Origin: CAYYNP01 sp964472545
GTDB lineage: Bacteria; Planctomycetota; Planctomycetia; Pirellulales; Thermoguttaceae
Direction of reading: 5' to 3'
Assembly: GCA_964472545.1 (NCBI GenBank)
Contig: CAYYNP010000468.1
Span: 1-5,230 of the forward strand
Length of the DNA stretch: 5,230 nucleotides
Below the pieces are notes generated by a model that had not been told where the DNA came from, did not search any database, and saw only the letters and a list, made by a program, of their open reading frames with translations. The translations under genes and the position numbers were made by a program. Shown here one piece after another: positions 1 to 5,201 of the stretch (positions are counted from its first letter, which is position 1; the number at the start of each line of letters is the position of its first letter).

Positions 1-38
1 GTAAGCCTTGGCAATACGTAGGCTATATGTTCATACCG

Positions 39-64
39 CGACCGCCACCGCCGGGTGGCGGTCG
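39..64 (-). terminator. Hairpin just downstream of the oxidoreductase gene, candidate terminator
   Basis: Two perfectly complementary 11-nt arms (CGACCGCCACC at 39-49 and GGTGGCGGTCG at 54-64) enclose a 4-nt loop. The structure starts 4 nt beyond the stop codon of the minus-strand oxidoreductase, where an intrinsic terminator would sit. The minus-strand RNA past the hairpin reads CGGTATGAACATATAG, which lacks a run of U, so it may be a weak terminator or a 3'-end stabilising structure. Because it is symmetrical, it could also serve a plus-strand gene ending left of the window. The remaining bases, 1-38, show nothing recognisable. Confidence 0.55.
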
Positions 65-68
65 ATAC

Positions 69-1367
69 TCACGAAATCGCGGGGTACTCCCACGGTGCGC
101 GATACTCGCGCTGCAAGAGCTTGCTGGCCTCCGGGTCGTCGAGGATGACTTGTTTCTCGCCGTCCCAATTGACGCTGCGGCCAAGCTTCAGCGATAGCAT
201 ACCGAGTAGGCTCATGGTTGTCGAGCGGTGTCCGATCTCAATATCGCAAATTGGTGTTTTGCCCGTCTCAATACAGCGGATGAAGTCGGCCCAAAGCTCG
301 GGGACGTTCTGTTGGTCGGGTTGGTGAAGCTGGGGGTCTTCGTGCAGCACCGGCTTGTTGCGATTGACCGGGTAGAAGGTCCAGCCGTCGAGCCAACCGA
401 GGTGCAGCGTGCCGGCAGTGCCGTAGAAGTAACATCCGATGTTGTGCTTCTCGGCGTTGTTGGCGGCGTAGCGGCGGTGTTCCCAGGTGGCGGTGAAGGC
501 GTCGAACTCGAAGTTCACTACCTGTGTGTCCGGGGCGTCGGTGTTGTCGGCCTTGATGTGCCGCCCGCCGACGGATCCGACACGCTTCGGATAGGTTTCT
601 TCGGCCCACCAGAGGATCTGATCCATCCAGTGGATCCCCCAATCGCCGAGCTGCCCGTTGGCGAAGTCGAGAAACCCGCGGAAGCCCTTCGGGTGCATTT
701 TCGGGTTGAACGGCACCAGGGGGCCGGGACCGCACCAGAAGTCCCAGTCGAGCCCCTCGGGGGGGTCGCCGTCGGGCGTAGGCGAACCGGGGCCGCCGCC
801 GTAGTGGACGAACGCGCGGACCATGCCGATCTCGCCGGCCTTGCCGTCGCGGAGGAATTTCATCGCGGAGATATTGTGCGGCGACGCCCGACGATGAGTA
901 CCAACCTGCACCACCCGATCGTTCGCCCGAGCGGCCGCCACCATGGCGATCCCTTCGTTGATCGTGTGGCTGATGGGCTTCTCGACGTAGACATGGGCGC
1001 CCGCGTCGCAGGCGGCGATGGTCACCAGCGGGTGCCAGTGGTCGGGCGTGCCCACGATCACGATTTCGGGCTTCTCCTCGTCGATCAGCTCGCGGTAGTC
1101 CTTGTACTTTCGGGGTACCGTGGAAGAGAGTTTCTCGACCTCGGCCGCGGCGGGATCCAACTGGTTGCGGTCGACGTCGCAGATTGCCACCGGTTCGACG
1201 GCTCCCGACTCCATGGCCGCCCGAAGAATGTTCATCCCCCACCAACCGCTGCCGACCAGTGCGGTTCGATATTTCTTGTTCTTTTCGGCGCCGTGAACGG
1301 CCGGCGCAGCCAGGACGGCGCCGCCGGCTGCGGCGGTTGCCAGGAAACGACGTCGCGAAATCGTCAT
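69..1367 (-). CDS. Tat-exported Gfo/Idh/MocA family oxidoreductase
   Basis: This is a 432-residue NAD(P)-dependent oxidoreductase of the Gfo/Idh/MocA family, which acts on sugars, inositols or related polyols; the substrate cannot be read from sequence. The N-terminus has a twin-arginine signal (SRRRFLA, residues 4-10), then a hydrophobic Ala/Gly stretch with likely cleavage near residues 23-27, so the folded enzyme is probably exported with its cofactor. The Rossmann fold shows VGSGWWG (38-44) and the acidic end of strand 2, CDVD (63-66). The family EKP motif is at 129-131 (VEKPISHT). The C-terminal domain contains DWGIHWMD (242-249), with His246 the probable catalytic-region histidine. Length is normal for the exported subgroup. 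I chose the ATG at 1367 because it puts the Tat motif at the N-terminus and has GAGG about 9 nt upstream. The longer frame from 1448 would bury the signal 27 residues inside. The gene is monocistronic within the window and diverges from the membrane operon. The family call is firm; the substrate is unknown. Confidence 0.93.
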   Translation of the reverse strand: MTISRRRFLATAAAGGAVLAAPAVHGAEKNKKYRTALVGSGWWGMNILRAAMESGAVEPVAICDVDRNQLDPAAAEVEKLSSTVPRKYKDYRELIDEEKPEIVIVGTPDHWHPLVTIAACDAGAHVYVEKPISHTINEGIAMVAAARANDRVVQVGTHRRASPHNISAMKFLRDGKAGEIGMVRAFVHYGGGPGSPTPDGDPPEGLDWDFWCGPGPLVPFNPKMHPKGFRGFLDFANGQLGDWGIHWMDQILWWAEETYPKRVGSVGGRHIKADNTDAPDTQVVNFEFDAFTATWEHRRYAANNAEKHNIGCYFYGTAGTLHLGWLDGWTFYPVNRNKPVLHEDPQLHQPDQQNVPELWADFIRCIETGKTPICDIEIGHRSTTMSLLGMLSLKLGRSVNWDGEKQVILDDPEASKLLQREYRAPWEYPAIS

Positions 1368-1419
1368 CGATTCACCCTCAGGACCCTGTAGGAGAATTCG
1401 TCGACACGGGAATTCGACC

Positions 1420-1448
1420 ACCATGACGAATCGGCCCGAAGATGTCAA
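1420..1448 (-). promoter_or_regulatory. Candidate sigma70-type promoter for the oxidoreductase gene
   Basis: On the minus strand a perfect TTGACA (-35, positions 1448-1443) is followed after 17 nt by CATGGT (1425-1420), which matches only three of six -10 consensus bases. The predicted transcript would start near 1413 and carry a leader of about 45 nt that includes the GAGG ribosome site before the ATG at 1367. Only the -35 is a good match, so the call is tentative. Confidence 0.35.
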
Positions 1449-1466
1449 GCATGCCGATCACGGAAG

Positions 1467-1482
1467 CGGCGCAAAAGCGCCG
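1467..1482. other. GC-only hairpin with A4 loop in the divergent intergenic region
   Basis: CGGCGC (1467-1472) and GCGCCG (1477-1482) form a perfect 6-bp stem around AAAA. The hairpin lies between the two candidate promoters, upstream of the predicted plus-strand start and just upstream of the minus-strand -35 box. That position would suit a protein-binding palindrome more than a transcribed structure. No function is shown. Confidence 0.3.
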
Positions 1483-1500
1483 GGTCGGAAGTATCCCCTC

Positions 1501-1529
1501 TTGCGGGCCGAGTCGGATTGGCGAATAAT
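1501..1529 (+). promoter_or_regulatory. Candidate promoter of the RDD-SpoIIM-DUF4129 operon
   Basis: TTGCGG (1501-1506) and AATAAT (1524-1529) are separated by exactly 17 nt. The -10 matches five of six consensus bases; the -35 matches the first three. Initiation 7-8 nt after the -10 falls on 1536-1537, which is the ATG chosen for the RDD gene. That predicts a leaderless or nearly leaderless transcript and would explain why no Shine-Dalgarno sequence precedes that ATG. Confidence 0.4.
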
Positions 1530-1536
1530 TGGGTCT

Positions 1537-2448
1537 ATGGTAAGAGAGGTAGACCAGTTCGATACGGCGATCAAGATCGTCACGCCCGAGAACATCGCGT
1601 TCGAGTATCGCGTGGCCGGGCCGTTTCGTCGTTTGCCGGCGTACCTGCTCGACGTGGCGATTCAGGGAGCCACGATGTTCGTGGTCTCGTTGGCCGTGAT
1701 GCTGCTGTTCGGGCTGGCCGGGATGCCTTTCTTCGGGTCGGGCATGGTGATGGTGTTCTGGTTCGTGGTGGCTTGGTTCTACGGCGGCGTGTTCGAGACG
1801 TTCTGGAACGGCCAGACGCCCGGCAAATGGGCCATGGGAATCCGTGTCGTCTCGGTCGAGGGACAACCGATCACCGGACTTCAGGCCGTGTTGCGCAACG
1901 TGCTTCGGGTCCTCGACGGTCAGCCGGGAATGACGTTCTTGCTCGGACCGTTCACCTATCAGGTGGGCCTGTTGGCCGCGTTCTCGAACGACCGTTTTCA
2001 GCGCTTGGGCGATCTGGTTAGCGGGACGATGGTGGTGGTCGAAGAGCGGCAGTGGTTTCAGGGGCTGGTGCGGATGGACGATCCCGAGGTGGCGCAGATG
2101 GCCGGCCGCGTGCCCGCCAGCTTCCTGCCCAGCCGCTCGCTCTGCGAGGCCCTGGCGGCGTACGTACAGCGTCGTCGGTCGTTCTCGTGGCCGCGGCTGA
2201 TGGAGATTGCCCGGCATCTCGGCGAGCCGCTGCGGGCGAAGTTCAACCTGCCGCCGAACACGAACCTCGATTTGCTGTTGTGCGGTTTGTATCATCGCGC
2301 GTTCATCACCGACCGCCAAAGCGAACTGGCCGCCGAAGCCCTGCCGGTCGTCGACGTCCTGCCCGCCTACAGCCAACACGCCACGCCGGCCGAGGCGATG
2401 TCGCAAGCGGTGGCACAAAGTGAGGGGCAATGGAGGGCGAGACCATGA
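1537..2448 (+). CDS. RDD family integral membrane protein with C-terminal extension
   Basis: A 303-residue inner-membrane protein of the RDD family, whose biochemical role is mostly unknown; some members have been linked to ion transport. The domain spans about residues 27-168. It has an opening RRLPAYLLD (31-39) with the conserved Arg and Asp leading into the first membrane segment (about 38-60), a second segment (about 68-86), then GQTPGKWAMGIRVV (92-105) and RNVLRVLDG (120-128). A third hydrophobic stretch covers about 132-150, and the closing motif is RLGDLVSGTMVVV (156-168). Residues 169-303 form a soluble tail, probably cytoplasmic, which is not part of the basic RDD domain. I chose the ATG at 1537 because homology-like sequence (IVTPENIAFEYRVAGPF) begins soon after it and a promoter -10 box sits just upstream. 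The ATG at 1423 would add 38 residues without family features. The stop overlaps the next start as ATGA. First gene of a four-gene operon. Confidence 0.9.
   Translation: MVREVDQFDTAIKIVTPENIAFEYRVAGPFRRLPAYLLDVAIQGATMFVVSLAVMLLFGLAGMPFFGSGMVMVFWFVVAWFYGGVFETFWNGQTPGKWAMGIRVVSVEGQPITGLQAVLRNVLRVLDGQPGMTFLLGPFTYQVGLLAAFSNDRFQRLGDLVSGTMVVVEERQWFQGLVRMDDPEVAQMAGRVPASFLPSRSLCEALAAYVQRRRSFSWPRLMEIARHLGEPLRAKFNLPPNTNLDLLLCGLYHRAFITDRQSELAAEALPVVDVLPAYSQHATPAEAMSQAVAQSEGQWRARP
2432..2447 (+). promoter_or_regulatory. Ribosome binding site deciding the SpoIIM-like start
   Basis: GGAGGG at 2432-2437 lies 7 nt before the ATG at 2445, which overlaps the RDD stop as ATGA. The alternative in-frame ATG at 2430 has a purine run only 2 nt upstream, too close to act as its ribosome site. 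The start at 2445 is therefore preferred. Confidence 0.75.
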
Positions 2449-3434
2449 AAGTCTCCGACCTGCTCGAATCCCGCCGCGCCAATTGGCGAGAACTGGAGGA
2501 GCTTTGCCGTCGCACGGGCGTCCGCTCGCGGCGGCGGCTGCCGCCGGGGATGGTCTCGCGATTCTCGACGTTGTATCGGGCGGCCTGTGCCGATCTGGCG
2601 CTAGCCCATGCCTATCAGCTTCCCCCGGGCACGGTCCACTATCTGCACCAGCTCGTGGGCCGGGCGCACAACCAACTCTACCGCTCCCGCACGTTTCGCG
2701 TTCGGGAGTGGATCGAGGAACTCTTCGTCAACGTGCCGCAGCGGCTCTTCGCCGACAACTGCCTGCGGCTGGCGTTCTTGCTCTTCTGGGGCACCTTTCT
2801 GCTCTCCGCGCTGATGGCCTACTACTCGCGCGATCTCGCCGAGCGGATGATCGGAGAGGATATGATCGAGCAGCTCGAGGATTCCTATGCCTCGGCGCCC
2901 GACGGCAAGTCTTTCCGCGGCGGAGGAGACGCCGAGTTTATCGATGAAAGGGGTGCGGCGGCCGGCATGTACGCGGCGAATAATCCCAGCATCGGGCTGC
3001 GCTGCTTCGTCTTCGGGCTGTTCATCATCGGGGGGATCTACATCACGATGTACAACGCGTCGATGATCGGAGCCGCCTTCGGGTACATGGCCTCGATGCC
3101 CGACCCGTGGCGCCAGAATTTCTTCTACTTCGTCACCGCCCACGGGCCGTTCGAGTTGACCGCGGTGGTGCTTTGCTCGGCGGCCGGGTTGCGGTTGGGG
3201 TTTTCGATCATCGATACCCAAGGCTACACGCGGGCGGCGTCGCTGCGGCGGGCCGCCTTCCACGTGATGCCGACCGTTTGTGCCGCCGTGCTGATGTTCC
3301 TGCTGGCGGCTTTGATCGAGGCGTTCCTTTCGCCCTCGGCGGCCGATTACGGGATCAAGGCCAGCGTAGCGATCCTCTCGGCTGCCATGTTGCTGTTCTA
3401 CTTCGTCGTGCTGGGCTATCCCCGAGGTGACTAG
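2445..3434 (+). CDS. SpoIIM-like (stage II sporulation protein M / DUF95) membrane protein
   Basis: A 329-residue polytopic membrane protein of the SpoIIM/DUF95 family. In Bacillus, SpoIIM is part of the engulfment machinery with SpoIID and SpoIIP; homologues outside spore formers usually sit in MoxR-linked clusters and have no settled function. An N-terminal cytoplasmic region of about 100 residues is rich in charged helices (RRANWRELEELCRR, 10-23; LYRAACADLALA, 43-54; YLHQLVGRAHNQLYR, 66-80). Predicted membrane segments lie at about 104-126, 184-204, 236-254, 276-296 and 305-324. A soluble loop of about 57 residues separates the first two. Family features include NN (179-180) before segment two, the GIYITMYNASMIGAAFGY stretch (197-214), and HGPFELTA (233-240) with His233, Gly234 and Glu237. 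Its start overlaps the RDD stop, and only 2 nt separate its stop from the next gene. Nothing else here points to sporulation, so a spore role is unlikely. Confidence 0.9.
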   Translation: MKVSDLLESRRANWRELEELCRRTGVRSRRRLPPGMVSRFSTLYRAACADLALAHAYQLPPGTVHYLHQLVGRAHNQLYRSRTFRVREWIEELFVNVPQRLFADNCLRLAFLLFWGTFLLSALMAYYSRDLAERMIGEDMIEQLEDSYASAPDGKSFRGGGDAEFIDERGAAAGMYAANNPSIGLRCFVFGLFIIGGIYITMYNASMIGAAFGYMASMPDPWRQNFFYFVTAHGPFELTAVVLCSAAGLRLGFSIIDTQGYTRAASLRRAAFHVMPTVCAAVLMFLLAALIEAFLSPSAADYGIKASVAILSAAMLLFYFVVLGYPRGD

Positions 3435-3439
3435 CCGTG
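3424..3439 (+). promoter_or_regulatory. Strong ribosome binding site for a GTG start
   Basis: GAGGTGA (3424-3430), complementary to the 16S rRNA 3' end, lies inside the last codons of the SpoIIM-like gene and 6 nt before the GTG at 3437. This supports GTG as the true start of the following gene, which has no nearby in-frame ATG. Confidence 0.75.
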
Positions 3440-4276
3440 CAACTGGACCAGAACCGAATTGCGATTCGCGAGCGAGGCTTCCTCGAGATTCTCGATCTCG
3501 CGTTGCGCGTGATTCGGGCCCACGCCTGGCCGCTGCTGGCCACGTTTTGCATCGGCGCGATACCGATGATCTTGCTGAACGCCTGGCTGCTGTCCGACGT
3601 GGTCATCCGGCTCGATTCCGAGCAATACTCCCAGTACGTCTTCTACATGTATTTACTGATCGTCTGGCAGACGCCCCTGGCCATGGCCCCGCTGACGCTG
3701 TATCTCGGCCAGGCCCTGTTTACCGATCGGCCCCGGGCCGGGCAGGTCGTGCGGAGCTTTTTCGGGTCGCTGCCGCAGTTGATTCTCTATCAGGTGATCG
3801 TTCGGGCGCTGTTCGTTCCGTTGGTGGTGACTTGGTTCCTGCTCTACGCCTGGCAGCCGTACCTCAGCGAAGTGATCCTGCTGGAGCGCAATCCGATCGC
3901 GCGCCGCGGTAAGCAAGGCATGACGACCGGCCGGCGCACCAAGGCCCTACACCGCGGCTACGTGGCCGAACTGTTCCTCCGCTGGCTCGGCGCCCTGGCC
4001 ATCGGGGCGCTGCTGGTACCGGCCCTCTGGTGCGCGCTGAGCTTCCTGCGGTTTACGCTGGCCGAGCAAGAGGCCTGGTACGACCCGTGGTCCGGCTGGG
4101 AGGCAAACTCCACGCTGTATACGTTGGGCTTCGCCCTGGCGGCGTGGCTGGTGGTGGGGTATTTTACGGTGGTTCGCTTTTTGGGCTACCTCGACCTGCG
4201 GATCCGCCGCGAGGGGTGGGAAATCGAATTGATGATGCGGGCCGAGGCCGCACGCCTGATGAGACAACTCACATGA
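3437..4276 (+). CDS. Unrecognised polytopic membrane protein of the RDD-SpoIIM-DUF4129 operon
   Basis: A 279-residue integral membrane protein that I cannot assign to a named family. It starts at a GTG with a strong GAGGTGA site. An amphipathic N-terminal segment (RERGFLEILDLALRVIRAH, 11-29) leads into hydrophobic segments at about 31-56, 69-95, 110-137, 183-207 and 226-249. Between segments three and four is a basic cytoplasmic-looking stretch (about 150-175: LLERNPIARRGKQG, then GRRTKALHRG), opened by PYLSEVILLERNP (141-153). It ends with a charged tail containing YLDLRIRREGWEIELMMRAEA (251-271), whose Asp-Leu-Arg and Glu-Gly-Trp residues look conserved-motif-like. The basic stretch suggests positive-inside topology with both it and the C-terminus in the cytoplasm. 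The gene lies 2 nt after the SpoIIM-like stop and overlaps the DUF4129 start as ATGA, so its product probably joins the same membrane complex. An accessory or scaffold role is inference only. Confidence 0.85.
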   Translation: MQLDQNRIAIRERGFLEILDLALRVIRAHAWPLLATFCIGAIPMILLNAWLLSDVVIRLDSEQYSQYVFYMYLLIVWQTPLAMAPLTLYLGQALFTDRPRAGQVVRSFFGSLPQLILYQVIVRALFVPLVVTWFLLYAWQPYLSEVILLERNPIARRGKQGMTTGRRTKALHRGYVAELFLRWLGALAIGALLVPALWCALSFLRFTLAEQEAWYDPWSGWEANSTLYTLGFALAAWLVVGYFTVVRFLGYLDLRIRREGWEIELMMRAEAARLMRQLT

Positions 4277-4980
4277 ACGTCGCCGTTGTGTTGTTGATGC
4301 TGCAACCGTTGCCGTCGGCAATGGACGACCCCGAGGAGTCGATCTCCGCCGGGGCCGAGGCGCTTGACTCCTGGCGCGACGACTACCCCTGGTACGACGA
4401 CGAGGCCGACGACGTACGGCGCGTCGGTTTGCGGGAACCGGAAGCGCCGTCGACGGGCTCGTCGGGGCCGTTGCTTCCCGGGTCGTTCATGCAGTGGGTG
4501 GCTTGGATCATGATCACCCTGGCGCTGGCCGCACTGCTGGGTGTGTTGATCTGGATCCTGCTGGGCCGCGAGTGGGGGGATGTACCGGCGTCCGGCGGCG
4601 CGGCCGTCGACGACCAGAGCGACGCCGACCGCGTCGAGGCCTTGCCGTTTCCCGTCCAATCCGGGCGAAAAGACCTTTTGGGCCAGGCCCAGGATTTCTA
4701 CCGCAACGGCGACTACGCCAAGGCGATCGTCTATCTGTTCAGCTACCAGCTCGTGCAACTCGACAAGCGCCAGATCATCCGCCTGAGCAAAGGCAAGACG
4801 AACCGCCGCTACCTGCGGGAGATCGGCACACGTTTCGCCCTGCTGCGGCTGGTCGAAGAGACGATGGTCACGTTCGAGGGCGTTTTCTTCGGGCATCACC
4901 CGCTCGACCGGCCGCAATTCGAATCGTGCTGGTCGCGGTTGGCAGAGTTTCAATCGCTGGCGGGAGAGATGCCCAGTTAG
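4273..4980 (+). CDS. DUF4129 domain protein, signal-bearing with a single membrane span
   Basis: A 235-residue protein ending in a DUF4129 domain. The first 16 residues (MNVAVVLLMLQPLPSA) resemble a short signal peptide or anchor with possible cleavage after PSA. Residues 17-72 form a polar, acidic region (DDYPWYDDEADD, 36-47), then a membrane span at about 73-98 and a soluble part from about 110. The DUF4129 core runs about 136-228: QDFYRNGDYAKAIVYLFSYQL (140-160), the LSKGKTNRRYLREI stretch (171-184) and FEGVFFGHHPLDRPQFE (201-217). The domain is a helical, TPR-like C-terminal module seen beside MoxR, DUF58 and DUF4350 genes in many bacteria; its activity is unknown. The acidic part is probably outside and the DUF4129 domain inside the cell, though topology is inferred. 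The ATG overlaps the previous stop (ATGA) without a clear Shine-Dalgarno, so translation is probably coupled. Last operon gene before the repeats. Confidence 0.88.
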   Translation: MNVAVVLLMLQPLPSAMDDPEESISAGAEALDSWRDDYPWYDDEADDVRRVGLREPEAPSTGSSGPLLPGSFMQWVAWIMITLALAALLGVLIWILLGREWGDVPASGGAAVDDQSDADRVEALPFPVQSGRKDLLGQAQDFYRNGDYAKAIVYLFSYQLVQLDKRQIIRLSKGKTNRRYLREIGTRFALLRLVEETMVTFEGVFFGHHPLDRPQFESCWSRLAEFQSLAGEMPS

Positions 4981-5008
4981 CCGGATGAGCCGATGACATC
5001 AGACAGCA

Positions 5009-5021
5009 GAATGCGGCATTC
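5009..5021. other. Small hairpin after the DUF4129 stop
   Basis: GAATG (5009-5013) and CATTC (5017-5021) form a 5-bp stem around CGG, 29 nt past the operon stop. It is short, has no U-tract, and is not convincing as a terminator by itself. It is recorded because it is the first structure after the operon. Confidence 0.25.
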
Positions 5022-5040
5022 AGCGCCACAGCACGGGTGG

Positions 5041-5068
5041 CTGGGGCAAAGCGCAGGGATGCCCCAGA
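5041..5068. repeat. Palindromic repeat unit, copy 1
   Basis: CTGGGGCA (5041-5048) and TGCCCCAG (5060-5067) form a perfect 8-bp stem around an 11-nt loop. The 26-nt unit at 5043-5068 begins GGGGCAAAGCGCAG and ends TGCCCCAGA. A near-identical unit lies in opposite orientation at 5141-5166, differing at two of 26 positions. The stem could also help end transcription of the operon, but no U-tract follows. Confidence 0.75.
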
Positions 5069-5079
5069 GATGCGCGCAT

Positions 5080-5124
5080 GTTGGTGCTTGCGCCCCGGGG
5101 ACGCTGCGGCGTTCTGCCACCAAC
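5080..5124. repeat. Inner inverted repeat between the two repeat units
   Basis: GTTGGTG (5080-5086) is complementary to CACCAAC (5118-5124), and a CCCCGGGG palindrome lies between them at 5093-5100. With the outer 26-nt arms this makes a nested symmetrical arrangement centred near 5103. A 7-bp match alone is weak. Confidence 0.35.
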
Positions 5125-5140
5125 CATCGGGTTATCGAGA

Positions 5141-5166
5141 TCTGGGGCACCGCTGCGCTTTGCCCC
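5141..5166. repeat. Palindromic repeat unit, copy 2 (inverted)
   Basis: Read on the minus strand this 26-nt stretch begins GGGGCAAAGCGCAG and ends TGCCCCAGA, matching copy 1 at 24 of 26 positions. The two units together form long inverted arms separated by 72 nt. It also has its own short internal stem, since TGGGGCA at 5142-5148 and TGCCCC at 5161-5166 can pair. Confidence 0.75.
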
Positions 5167-5168
5167 CG

Positions 5169-5201
5169 CCCCCCCCTTGGGGAGGCATGTTTGTCCCCAA
5201 G
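5169..5201. other. C8 run followed by a hairpin
   Basis: A run of eight C (5169-5176) leads into a perfect 8-bp stem, CTTGGGGA (5176-5183) and TCCCCAAG (5194-5201), with a 10-nt loop. An ATG at 5187 opens a frame to the window edge (MFVPKRQRRPAH), but its GGAGG is only 1 nt upstream and it sits in the loop, so no gene is called. The structure appears to be another element of the intergenic block that starts after 4980. Confidence 0.5.

Noticed and set aside
228..1391. A 387-codon open frame on the plus strand opposite the oxidoreductase
   Set aside because: It is antisense to a gene with clear Tat, Rossmann and EKP motifs, and its translation is Val/Gly/Arg-rich without family features, as expected for a GC-rich shadow frame.
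1394..1415. Two GAATTC sites flanking a GTCGAC site, resembling a cloning linker
   Set aside because: The bases around them fit ordinary intergenic sequence with promoter-like elements and show no vector sequence; coincidence is more likely.
1368..1448. N-terminal extension of the oxidoreductase from the ATG at 1448
   Set aside because: It would put the Tat motif 30 residues inside the protein, and the ATG at 1367 has its own Shine-Dalgarno.
1423..1536. N-terminal extension of the RDD protein from the ATG at 1423
   Set aside because: It has no ribosome site, adds 38 polar residues without family features, and overlaps the candidate promoters of both directions.
1378..2430. A 350-codon open frame on the minus strand opposite the RDD gene
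   Set aside because: Its translation is rich in His, Arg and Gln with no recognisable domain, while the opposite strand encodes a clear RDD protein.
4030..4272. Extended start of the DUF4129 gene at 4030
   Set aside because: This would overlap the preceding membrane gene by about 250 nt with Arg/Gly-rich nonsense; the ATG at 4273 gives a signal-like N-terminus and an ATGA junction.
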